Source of the DNA: Limanda limanda
Lineage: Eukaryota > Chordata > Actinopteri > Pleuronectiformes > Pleuronectidae
Direction: 5' to 3'
DNA: 64,000 nt
NCBI RefSeq assembly: GCF_963576545.1
Contig: NC_083646.1
Coordinates: forward strand, 15,293,238 to 15,357,237
Shown: in pieces, positions 1 through 18,329 of the stretch
How the letters are laid out: every line of letters starts with the position of its first letter
How positions within the stretch are numbered: position 1 is the first letter of the stretch
Translations under genes and position numbers: made by a program
Notes under the pieces: generated by a model
Told to the model about the DNA's origin: nothing
Database searches by the model: none
What the model saw: the letters and a program-made list of their open reading frames with translations, nothing else

Positions 1-15
1 CATGGTGTAGCTCAC

Positions 16-7032
<7,017 letters not shown>

Positions 7033-9614
7033 GCCACCCTAGGGTCCCTGTAAATGACAACATTCACATTCAAGTCTGTCATGCAGCAGAAAAGCTATTA
7101 ATACTGTTATATTCATATTATATTATGAACACTCATGTTTTACAGATAATCAGGTGATGCATTATGGTTATACTGATCTCAGTACACCAGGGCATCGTTT
7201 TGTCTTTATTAACTGTCATTCAACTCCCATCATGCATTATGCTTTGTCTTTACCTTATCACATATCGTCCCCTCTTAGGTGATCAAAAATTAACAATCCC
7301 ATCATCTGTATTCCTTTCTTCTCCATCCGTGTCGACAATGACAAATCTTCCCGTGCAGCCCTTGTTCTCAGAGCTGCAACAGCATCCTGCTGCTCTGTGC
7401 AGCTCCTTTGTGGCTCCCTCTCAACTGTTCTCTCTCCTCCCCTCTCTCCTCCTCCTCCTCCTCTCCACTTTGCTCCATCCACAGGCTGCAGCTGCAGCGA
7501 GCATGCCCACTGCAGTTTCTTGATCTGCTGCAGCAGTGAAGTGAAGGTGTTAGTGTGGAGCTTTTTAAAAAAAATACAGTGCTATAAAGACTGATTGAGC
7601 TGTTGGCGCTGACACCAGCAGCTTGAGACCATCTATCCATTATCTACAGCTCTTGTCCTTTAAAGGGTCGCGGGGGGCTGGAGTCAATCCTAGCTGACAT
7701 TGGGCGAGAAGCAGGGAACAACACAGCCCTGACAAATAGAGACTAACAACTATTCACACTCGCATTCATCCTGAGACAAAGGAATGAACTGTGCTAGGTT
7801 CTGGGTTCTCGTTTGGGATACTGTACTTGAGAAATACTGGGATTTTGGACAAAGATGAAGGATTATAAATGGCACAATAGGGGGACAGTTGAACTTGAAC
7901 TAAGAAAATGCAATGTAACGTTACATACAGTGACTCGGAATAAAATTTGGATTATTTATTCAGAACAAGTCTTCTTAGTTTATATTAACATTTGCTGTTT
8001 ACCCACAGAAAATGAATAAATAAAAATGTACAAAAAAACAGGCAGCACAATTATAGTCATTATATTGTCACTACAAACTCACAAATGTGCACGTAGATGA
8101 TTGATCACATTGAAAATACCACTAGTGACCTCAGTGTCTTGAATTCTAAGAAAGACTCTGTGCCACAGACAGGCACAGACACATGCACATATGATGCAGT
8201 AAAACTGCTGAGGCAGCGGCTCACAGCAAATCCTGAGAGAGAATCTGCAGTGTCCGCTGCAAAACTCTGTAAAAAATATCAATACCCTGCAAGGGCAAGA
8301 ATGTGGCCAAACTAATTGATACAGATACTACTAGGTAGAGGTGAAATAAACAGATGCAGTCGTTTCAGAAAACATTACAGTACCTAAACACTAAGAAAGG
8401 ACTCGTAAAAAAGATGCATCGATAAAAATCCAATGGAGATGATGAGGTAAGTTCAGGGCCCAGAGCTCAGAGCACTGCAGGTCCTCTAACTGCTGAGGCT
8501 GCAGCACAAACAGAACCTGAGGCAGCTGGATGCCGTTAGAAACACTAAAGCTGTTAGAAAAGAGATATGTGCAGCCTGACCTAAAGTGCAAGTACACTGA
8601 GATGATCATAGAGGACTATATCAATGTCACCCCAGGCACTTCCAGTACACCCAATACAGCTACACAACACCACCAGGAACTGCTGGTTATAACATTCCAG
8701 TCACATACTCTTTGTGAGAGACATTTTTTTACCATCCTCATTCAGTAAATCTGTTCAGCATGTAGAGACTCATTCTACAGATACTCCCTTCCCTCTCTAA
8801 GCATTACCCAAGGTCAGGTTATAGATAAAGGGCCAACAAGCAGTACATTGTAATATCTATGCTCATGGACTTTCATATCTGATTCAGATGCCCAGACAGA
8901 GAGGCACCAACTCCAATTCTTCTTTTGAGTATTACATCAGTGGCTAGACGTAAAGGTTAGGTATGCATGCTTTCGTGGAGGGACAATAATTGGGATGCTG
9001 TGGAAGCGTCTTCAGACTTGAGGGTGACAATTGCTCATGCTACTCTGTTAGTGTTTGTATATTGTTTCACCTTCTGCTCTCCTTGATGCATCAGGTCTAC
9101 ATTAAACCCTTCTGCATAAGACATCAGCAGTTGCCAGAGTTCTCCTTTCACCAGCTTCCAGAAAACACACGCAAATTAGGGTTTTCAGTGGTATCTGTTT
9201 TCTGTTTATTCAGATCAGTTCATACAGAGTTCAGACAAGGTCTCAGTGTAGTAGCTGCTGTATGAACCAATAAACTGTGAATTACTAAGATGACTTTTTA
9301 AATATAATTTTTTTTCCTTAGTCCCTGAGATCTGCAGTGTGGTGCTGCAGCCAATCATTATTTTTTACTACTAATCAAAGAACCTGTTTCAATTTACCAA
9401 AGCCCAATGTAACATCTTCAAATTATTCATTTTATCCCAATAATGTTTTAACCTCTGACTATTTTATTACCTGACAAACATTATATAAAAACTCAGACCT
9501 AAAATGCTTATAAGTTAGACATGTTATATTTTAGTAACTGGTATCTGTCTTTGCAGCACTTGACAATGTAGATGTGTAACCAGATTCTGACTATTCACAC
9601 AGAACTCTACTGAT
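7033..9614. other. Intergenic region between kifc2 5' end and tmem276 3' end
   Basis: About 2.6 kb with no conserved coding exon that I can recognise. It should hold the kifc2 promoter and 5'UTR (near side) and the tmem276 3'UTR (far side). One teleost interspersed repeat lies at about 7626-7790. Open frames of 60-120 codons here show no family resemblance or exon structure. Confidence 0.7.
7626..7790. repeat. Teleost interspersed repeat (ctatccattatctacagctc type)
   Basis: Contains the recognisable run tccattatctacagctcttg, then gggtcgcggggggctggagt, then agctgacattgggcgagaag, then ttcacactcgcattcatcc. These landmarks in this order mark a short dispersed repeat seen in many teleost genomes. 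The transposon class was not determined. Confidence 0.6.
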
Positions 9615-10990
9615 TTACTCAATGCTGATGTTACATTGGTCGGTCACGTCCAGGAGAAACTTGCCGAGGGCCCTGGTTGAGGCCCAGCAGCCTATCGACA
9701 AGGCCCCTTTCAAAACCCACTTCATCAGTCCCTCAGAGGCCGCCGGGGACATGAGCAGAGCCAGCGTGTTTGTCCCAACCTGCGGAGTCACAAGTAAAGG
9801 TAGACTGAGGGCCACACCACCCAGGGCCCCTAAGGCATTCCCAGCAAACAGACACACCATGAGGCAGCAGGAGAGGGAGGACAGGCCCAGGCAGCAGGTC
9901 ATCACAGAGAAGGCGTCTGCCGAGAGCCAGTTGCACAGTCCCAGCAGCAGACAGGAGCCGCACAGGAGAACATGCGCTGAGTTGTGGTCTTGACTGAGCC
10001 ACAGGAAGTCAAAGGAGACCAGCGCCGGAGCCAGAAGCTCACCGGCCCACTCGGCTTCTCTCTGGAGGACGATCAGCTTGGAGCTGGACGGCTGCAGGAC
10101 GCACGCTGCTGCAGAGAGTCCCAGCAGGAAGAGGCCGACTGACGGAGCTCTGTGGTCCTGCAGAGACGGGAGCAAAAGTACAGAGTGAGACTGAGGCTGG
10201 CCGGAGATACAACTTTTCACGTCAGTCAATATCGATAATAATCACACATTATTCATTAATATAAGTTTAAAGAGTGAAGGTTGTGGTTTTAACATCTCTG
10301 TATGAGCAGCGAATGGCACCCACTTTAAGATGTGTTAGAAATCCGAGGTGGATCAGCTCATTTTATACCTTCTCATTATACACAGTGCACATTTTAACAA
10401 TATGCATTGATCCTTTGCTAAATTGGTATTGATGAAAATCACACTGCAATGACTATTGATGTTGTTTTATCATCCAACACTAAGTGAGACATGCAAAATT
10501 TGACTGTATCTATTGACAGAAGAACTAACCTCCATCAGTCAGTCCAATTAGCATATGTTATATTAGCAATGACTATTTAAATTCAGTTCTCAAAGAGCAA
10601 AGTTTAAACGACCAGTGAGGGTAGCAGAATAAAAACAAAGTCACAGAGGCTGCAAATAACCCATTATTATCATTATTGATTAATCTACTGATTGTTTCTG
10701 GATTAACCAATAATCATGTGGTCTATAAAATGTCAACCAGCAGTCAAAAATCTAAAGATACTCACTGTCCTGTGCTCTATGAGAAGGAAAAGCAGCATGT
10801 TTTGCTTGAACAATTACAGCCAAATACATAAATAGCACATGAATAATGCATATGTTATAAAATAGAAATGATATTTAATCCCACAGTGAGGGACACGAAC
10901 CTTAAAGAGTGTGTAGGAGGAGCACAGAGCAGTGACGGACAGCACGATGTTGGAGCATGAAGTGACCCACTGTGTCACACTGGACGCCAT
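9615..10990 (-). CDS. tmem276: Small multi-spanning membrane protein, TMEM276-like
   Basis: Two coding exons, 10990-10901 and 10157-9615, give a protein of about 210 residues. The first ends in SSYTLFK and joins in phase to DHRAPSVGLFLL. I see several hydrophobic segments: near residues 12-28, 34-48, about 85-105, a long run around 110-155, and one near the C-terminus. There is no enzyme motif. The start is the ATG followed by ASSVTQW; no in-frame upstream ATG is evident. The intron donor reads GTTCGT, weaker than its neighbours. The identification as TMEM276 rests largely on context: in human, TMEM276 adjoins KIFC2 at 8q24.3 and is a small uncharacterised multi-pass protein. It lies head to head with cep72. 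Function unknown. Confidence 0.62.
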
Positions 10991-11697
10991 TGGTCGGGAT
11001 CCTGGAGCTGAACTGGTGCAAACATCCACGATGTCACCGACGTTTCCGTCACTACTGGCAACGGCGGAGGTCGGCTAGCTTCTGAGGAATGTGTCTGACG
11101 TCATTTGATATTCATGTGGCATGTATGAGCAGCTCAGGTTGTGAAATGTGAGTCAAGTCGAAGCGAAACACCTAGAACCAAACTTCAGGTTTGTTTGTTT
11201 GGACATGTGACCGTGAGGAACTGGACACTGCGCATGCGCCAAATGAGATGCGTTCATGTTATTCTTGTTTACTCTGTACTATTCCAGCAGAATTGTTACT
11301 AGTAGTCTTGCTGGCCCAAAAATATGAATAGAAAACTGGCTTTTAATGGGTTTTTGTAGCTGCTTATTAGTTTTACTCTGCATTTTTTTTGCAGGGCACT
11401 TTAAACTGAGAATCTGTTTAAACAGTAAAATATATTTGGATCAGATATAGCAAAAACAGAATTGTATTGTTTTAATGCAGGACTGTTGGTAGGAATCAAA
11501 ATAATATGCTAAAAAAATGTTGTTTCCTACAAACCGTGATTTAATATATATCTGAACTATAAATGTTAAGTATGAACTCAGGACTCTTGTGATGCACGGT
11601 CGAAATCTATGAACCAGCAGGGGCCGCTAATGTTCTTGGCCAAATGGAAAGTATGGTTTTTCCGGCAGCACGTGAAGGCAGCCAAAGTTCGAAAAGT
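10991..11697. promoter_or_regulatory. Divergent promoter region, tmem276 / cep72
   Basis: 707 bp separate the two start codons on opposite strands. It contains a perfect palindromic NRF-1-type site, TGCGCATGCGCC, at 11229-11240. Near the cep72 start there is an ETS-like TTCCGG and an E-box CACGTG (about 11660-11675). No TATA box is obvious. This composition is typical of broadly expressed CpG-type bidirectional promoters. The assignment is inferred from layout and motifs. Confidence 0.65.
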
Positions 11698-14600
11698 ATG
11701 GCGGCGGAGTGTACGACATCAATAACAGAGCAGTGGATACGGGACAAACTACGACTGAAACATCCGTGTCTGAGTAATATTATCTCCTTTCAGTAAAATG
11801 TTTATTTAGGTGTGAGTTCTAACGACTATTTAAAGTGAAGCCACGATGTTTTATCTCCTGTAACTTAAAATAATTGCAGTTTGTTGTCGGTAGCTAAGCT
11901 AACGGCAGCTAACGTAGCAGGAGTAACTGTCACATGATGAAAAGCACCAGAGTCATCGTGCCGCAGTGTAACCTTATTAATAAATATATATGTAAATATG
12001 TAAATATATGTGTTTGAACAGGTGATGTCCGCTCGCTGAGCCTCCCGGGGACATGTGAGGAGAAGATCAGACATCTGGGACATGCTCTGAACAACTTCGT
12101 CCGTCTCAAGTCTCTGGATCTGTCCTGCAATGCTCTCGTCTCTGTTGAGGTGGGTTTTTAAAACCGATAATATGCTATAAACCCCTTATTAAACCTTGAT
12201 TATTAGATCTAACCTTTATAAAACTGTGCAACAGTGTTTGTTGCACTATAAAGACGAGTATCTTTGTTTAGTGGAAATAGGGCTGGGCAATAAAACCTAT
12301 TTCAATAATCGTGGTAATATAATTATCATCAAAGCTCATAAAACAAAAGTCATATTGAGCATAACACATATCTGATCTACCTCAGATTTGTTAAATTTGT
12401 ATCAATTGTATGCCATTCTCTGTCCATAAAGAGGAGTTAAAAAACACAATCTTTAAAGTATTTAAATGTAAAAGAAATAATAAAATGACATTTAATGTGA
12501 TAATTATCAATATTGCACAAGTATTTTTCTCAAATTGTCATTGTAAATATTGCATTGTCAGTAATGAATGGGATTAAATCATTTTTCCTAACCTCTGTTT
12601 AAACTTTATCTGCTTCTTTCCAGGGGGTTCAACACTTGAAATCGCTGGAGAGGCTGATCCTGTACTATAACTGCATACCCTCCCTTGAAGAGGTGAAAGT
12701 GCTCTATGAGCTGACATCTTTGAGAGAGCTGGACCTCCGACTCAACCCTCTGACCAAGAGTTACCCAAACTTCCGCCCTTACGTGGTACATGCCATGCCC
12801 AAACTACGCAAGCTCGGTAAGATGTGGCCATTTAACTCTGACCCTGTTCTTCTCCGACAACTTTTACTAATAAGTCTCCTCCATTGCTCTCCAGATAGCT
12901 GTTCAGTCTCAGACACCGAGCGCAAAGCTGCCATAATGCAGTTCTCCTCTGACATTTTACCTAACCCTAACCCGAAGAGCTCCCGTCAAAGTCAGTGCGA
13001 AGACAAAAGGTTATTTTATATATCATGTAACAACACAAACTTATGTGGAGGTTTTAAATGAGAAAAGCTATGTAACCCTGATTGGTCTTTATTGTGGTTT
13101 CCAGAAGCAGCGATGCGAGATTGGCTCAAGTGAACCGCTTGACCAAAAGGCTCTCTCTCCTGACTAATCCCAATGATATTGTATTAAACCTTGTGGAGAT
13201 GAATCCTGGAGACCAAAGTGAAACCATCTCGGCCTCTGTTCACAAGAAGGCAGGAAGTAAGAAGCCAAAGTCCAACAGTTAATTCTCATCTGAATTTCAT
13301 GTTTTGTTTTCAAACTCTTATTAATTTCAAACCATCTTCTGTCTCAGAACCAGCAGAGGAAGAACCAAAAGATGTTACAGAACAGAGGAGCTCAACTCCT
13401 AAACAGGTGACTTCCTTTTGCTGTATATGAAACCATATCATCAGTCATATATTTAAATTATCACACTTACTGTATGTTCTCATATTTATTTAAGGAAACG
13501 GCTAAATCCATCCTGAGATATCCCCCCACAAAATATGGTAAGCTTTTTCTTATAGATTGTTGACATTGTGCAAAACCACCACTTGGGGGAGACACAATTC
13601 TTCCTTTTAATTTCGAATCATGAATACAGCCCCTCAATTGAAGACCAATTAATATATACCACACTTCTATTGTGATATTTGTAACTTACCAGATAACACC
13701 AGGTCGAAAATGCCACACGTGAAGGATTTGTCTCATAAAAAAAGTTCTACCTCATCAAAAGTCACTGAGAGACCAAAGGTGTCCTTCGGCCCCTTTGTAG
13801 AGACACGCAGACCTGTACCCGGAAAACAGGAGGATTTCCCCAAACAAACCAGACACGTGGCCAAGGGACATTTCACCCCCAATCCTGGTACAGAGCTGAA
13901 TATCTTCATTCAATATGCTCCACTGAGAGAAGTCACACACATCCACAAATACCAAATGTTATTATATCTTGTTATGTTGATGAAATGTGTATTTTTTAAA
14001 ATATTTTTCTAGATCAAAGTCAGCGTCTTTGTTCTTCATTCGTTAACCTCCGACCTCCCAGTCCACATCGTCCTGGTTTGAATCTGTCTGACCCCTCAAA
14101 CCCCATCTTACATCCTCCAAGACTGACCTACTCCAGCTTCAACAAGACAGAAGGGGGCTCCAGCTCCCTGCAGCAAGAAGAAATTAAGAAAAAGGTTTGA
14201 AGTTGTCTGTTTTGTTGTGCACTAAATCATGAATAGTTCCTCCTCCCTTCAAGAACAAATTATACTTGATGTTATTTTGCTCCTGATATCAACTTACAGT
14301 ATCTCTGAACTCCACTCGCAGGGTAGTTACAGGAAACCCCTGGAGATGCTTCTTAATCTCGTGGACAAACACTGGAAAGGAGAGAGGTCACTGCATCAAA
14401 ACAACAACTTCCTGTGTGAGTTTGAGTTTGGTTTCCGGAATGTAGCCTCCACGCACTGATAGTGAATATCTTCTCATCATTTCTATTTTTGGCTCTAGCT
14501 CAGGCAGTCAAGATCCTCTCTATGATGGAAAACGATATTTCCATCCGGGAGGCTGAGGTCAAGACCTTAAGACGGGAAGCCGGCGCCATGAGCGTCCAAG

Positions 14601-15212
14601 CGGCTGCACGAGAGCAAGAGCACAAAACCGAAGTCCGTGACCTCTCTGCTCAGCTGGAGGAAACTCGCTCTGCAGTTGTGAGTGGATTCAGCTCTCTAAA
14701 ACAATCTAGAGCTCCAGGAAGCCTTCCTAGTTTTGAAAAGCACACAGTTTTTATTGTCTTTACCTCATCCTAGGGCAAACTAAACGAGCAGCTGAGGATT
14801 GTCTTGGAGGAAAACGTCGCTCTGCAGAAACAGCTCATCAAGTTAGAGCGACAGTATCTCAAGTCTATGATGAAAAGTTCACCTGTCACTCAGATTAAAG
14901 GTGGGTGTTAATCCCAGTGGGAGATACATCTGAACATTTGGCTGTTTTCCTTACACTGAACTCACACTTGCACATCCTTTAGAGGCTCAGATAGAAGTGG
15001 AGGAGCTGAGGAAAGAGATCGAGGGGCTGAGGGAGAAAGTGCACGAGGCTGAGACAGTCAAGGAATCGTCAGATGTACTGCAAGAAAGCCAGGTGAGAAG
15101 ATTCCCCCATGTGAACGTTGGCACTCGTCTAAATCGTTTCCGCTCTGTTGGTTGTTTATGTGATGTGGATGTGGTTGTGTACGTGCTGCAGGTCCCTGGT
15201 GGCTACCACTGA
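11698..15212 (+). CDS. cep72: Centrosomal protein of 72 kDa, with altered C-terminus
   Basis: Centriolar-satellite/centrosome protein that in mammals helps recruit gamma-tubulin ring components. Coding exons: 11698-11773, 12022-12149, 12624-12816, 12895-13009, 13105-13256, 13348-13406, 13495-13537, 13693-13887, 14013-14194, 14322-14415, 14499-14677, 14774-14900, 14983-15092, 15192-15212. N-terminal leucine-rich repeats run from about residue 25 to 130 (RSLSLPGT, LKSLDLS, RLILYYNCIPSLEEV, LRELDLRLNPL) with an LRR cap. A low-complexity middle follows, then MLLNLVDKHW, and a coiled coil from about residue 410. These match human CEP72, including order. The final exon at 15192 is read one base out of frame with the conserved SLVATTEGLLAELK, so the predicted protein stops after VPGGYH at about 557 residues, versus 647 in human. 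LRRC36 is a paralogue, but location beside tppp favours CEP72. Confidence 0.9.
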
Positions 15213-15285
15213 AGGTTTGCTAGCTGAGCTGAAGGGGAGAGAGGAACGTAAAAGAAGCATTTGAATGAGGAGATACGCACCGGTA
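15193..15285 (+). pseudogene. cep72: Out-of-frame conserved CEP72 C-terminal exon segment
   Basis: Read one base later than the spliced frame, this segment encodes SLVATTEGLLAELKGREE, aligning with human CEP72 SLVSTNEHLLQEL. It then meets a stop after KRSI. A further frame change would give KHLNEEIRT up to a plausible donor (accg|gtatga) near 15283. No later exon was recognised. The exon therefore looks disrupted by one or two small indels, or the assembly has errors here. Confidence 0.5.
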
Positions 15286-15905
15286 TGAAAAAGTGTGTCA
15301 TATTAGCATTGCAGTAATGGCATGAGGCCCGGCAGCTAAAGAGTGTTTGTAATTCATTTTAATTTATTTATAGTCCTTGCAGTGTACACTTCATTTTTGT
15401 TTGTAGCAAGTTCCCAGCCGATTCCATTAATGTTTATTATTTTCCCCCAAAAAATGTATAGATTGTGTTTTCTCGATGGAAACAATGACGGAGAAAGGCA
15501 ATTCATTCAAGCATGGTTGTGTATAATTGTGTGACAAGGCCGTTATGCTAACAAATGATTTTAGAGAGAAAAAATGTTAGAGAGAAGGTCACAACGTATT
15601 TCCTGGATCAGTAGCAAGATTGCGTCTCTCTTGGCTGTTTTTATTTTTTTGTATGTTTTTAGGTCAGTTGTGTCTCCATCTGCTTTGTACACTGCAGTGG
15701 AATGAATGCATCTCGATTCCAGCTGCACTGTGACTTTATTTATACTTCTACCTTGGGGCTCTTGAGCTTCGCACACATGCACTTTTCTCTAGCAGACGCT
15801 AATGCAGGACCTGGCAAACCAGGTTCGACTGTGGACTCTGCATACAGTCAGCTGAATGTAGCTTTTACCCTCATGTGAATGGTACACGTTCCTGGAAAAA
15901 GCCAT

Positions 15906-15911
15906 AATAAA
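15906..15911 (+). terminator. Candidate polyadenylation signal for cep72
   Basis: AATAAA on the plus strand, about 700 bp after the cep72 stop. A second AATAAA is at 15950-15955. Choice between them was not resolved. Confidence 0.45.
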
Positions 15912-15940
15912 AAATAACACATCATATTTTGACAGATTTT

Positions 15941-15946
15941 TTTATT
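15941..15946 (-). terminator. Candidate polyadenylation signal for tppp
   Basis: AATAAA on the minus strand about 2.4 kb after the tppp stop, which would give a long 3'UTR. It sits between two plus-strand AATAAA copies, so the cep72 and tppp transcripts would abut or overlap tail to tail. Confidence 0.4.
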
Positions 15947-18329
15947 TTCAATAAAGCACTACAAATCATGAACACACATTAAGAGGTCTAAAGAACAAGA
16001 ACAAAACCACGCTGCATGCACCAGGGCACAACAGTACATTAAAAGTTATTTGAAAAAATAAGACCGTATCGTTCCTCCACATTAAAGGTGCACAGTATTT
16101 GGCATTAAGCACAGAAAACAGATCATACCTAAGCTACTGCAGCAGACAAAAACTAACACACTGACCGATAGCTGCTAGTTTTCCACTTGGTGCCTGGTTC
16201 TTCATCAGCTGAGGCTACAGGCAGTGTGTGACGAGTGCGGCAGAAACACTGTCACTTTGCTGGAAAAATATTATTCTATAAAAGTTTATTACCTGTGCAA
16301 TTTTCCCTTTATCTCACAAACTATGCAGTACGTCAGGAGACATCAGTAAAAAAACATCCTTTTGTTTTTATTTGCGATTTGGATGACAGTACCGCACATG
16401 AAGTGTCTTCTAAATCTTTATCATTAGACAAATCCAATAGCATTAGTGTGTGGCTGACTTTGTACATGTACAAGTTTATACATATTGATTTTAAGCAGTA
16501 CGATATTTGATCACGATCTAGGACAGAGTGTGTCAGGGCCGTACTGAAGAAAAAAACACGAGACTTCAAGAATAAAGTTATAATTGGGGAAAAAAGTCAT
16601 AATATTTACAAGAATAAAGTCAAATTTTAACGAGACTTTATTTTATTAAGAAAACAAAGTCGCACTAAGTTCCACTTTACCTGGTTCCAAAATCTTGAAC
16701 CAACATCATTGTTTCCTGAGAAACTACGCAACCTATTTGAATCTCACACAGATGTAAACAACCTCACATTCGACCACGACCGAACATTTCCTCCTCCACT
16801 AAAGAGGCCACTTCCTCCAAGTTTCGTCAGAAGACACACAGTTTGTTACACAATCTTTTCAAAGTCCTGATACTTACAACGATGTGGTGCTAATTTGCAA
16901 AATAATTTAATATTTTGTTATGTGTGAAATATAAGATTCTGAGATTATGACTTTTTTCTCTAATAATTACAACTTCTTTCTCAAAAAATGATGACTTTAT
17001 ATACAATGCATGTATTCTTAAAACTTGTTCCCTTTTATTTCCCTTCTAATGGGCCCTTATACTCCATCATAATGACCCCACAATGTAATCACTTAAGAAA
17101 ATAATAATGAATTCTGTCCAGTAGTCTGTCTTCACAGCAGGCACAGCATTTAAGATAAGTTAAGACAAACTCCTAATGTCATCTTTATGCTTCTGAATCA
17201 TATGCAATATACGTAACATGCACAAAGTACAGCAATACAAGAAAAAAGGTACAAAGCCAGTGTCATAAATTAAGCCATGTGGCTCTAATGTTTTAGAATA
17301 TACACAATCTTACCACAAATATATTAGAACTACTAGAAATCTAATTGAGGGACTAACAATATAAGAGAAAATACAATCTTGTACAACCGAGCTCATCTAC
17401 TGTGGTTGGAGCTTCCTTCAGCTGGATTCACCAATTTAATACTTGAAATGCAGGTTAGCAAAACAGTTTGTCAAGACAATGAACTCCGAATAAAGACAAA
17501 GATATAAAACTGGAAATACTTTTTGTTTAAACAGTTAAAAAAAGAGGCCTTCTTAGTTTTTTGTGCTTTTGTCGTATTCACAGAAAAAAACAAATCTGTC
17601 ATAATCTTAATTTACGACTGGTTTGAGAAAGCTTTTATAATAATGTATCTGTCTTGGTCTGAGCTCCATGCAAATTATTGAAATGGCAATGCGAGCTTGT
17701 GTAATGACATTAAATGAACAGTAGATTTTACAGATGGTTGACAAGAGGGGAAGGCAGAAAGACGATTAGGAGGGAATGGAATTAACAATTGAAGTAATAA
17801 AAAAACAACAAATACGATAATATCTGTCAAAAGCGTGCCAATTATCGAATCTCTGCAAAACAAATTAATGATGCTTTTCTTCAGGTAAATCTAGGAATAG
17901 ACACATTTCCATTAAAAAGTGCAATGTTGTTGATTCATCGAAACCGTCGCCCGACTTTATTCAGTTTTTCTTGGCATGTTGTTGTTTTTGTGCTCAATAA
18001 ATATAATAAGGCCCTATCATAACAACAAAGCTTCAATGTTCATAGAATGGTTTGTTCTCTTCAGTGTTTGGCAGTAACTCGCTCTCTGACAGGAATGTAC
18101 CAGCTGGTGATGACTTTGTAAAAATAGATGTAAACAATTTTCCAGTTCTCACACTTGACAAAGAGAGGAACTAAAAAAAACATCTCTCTCTTGCACACAC
18201 ACACAGACACACACAGATACACTCACGCACGCACTAAATAAATGGGCGGGAAAATGTATGAAATTTTGTGCTTTCTTTGAGTACTCTCCTTTATTATTTT
18301 TTAATAAAAACATGTTTATTTCCTCGTCT
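15947..18329 (-). other. Probable long 3'UTR of tppp
   Basis: AT-rich sequence between the tppp stop codon and its candidate polyadenylation signal. It holds no coding exon I can recognise. It includes an inverted-repeat pair at about 16565-16625 and 16930-16990, and a CA-rich run near 18190-18230. Confidence 0.5.
16560..16995. repeat. Inverted-repeat pair, MITE-like, in tppp 3'UTR
   Basis: The left arm (about 16565-16625) has ataattggggaaaaaagtca and its neighbouring 'agaataaagt' units. The right arm (about 16930-16990) carries the reverse complement, with gattatgactttttt and taattacaacttc. About 300 bp lie between. The arms resemble a short A/T-rich teleost repeat with 'aagtcataat' units. 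Whether this is a true MITE is uncertain. Confidence 0.45.
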
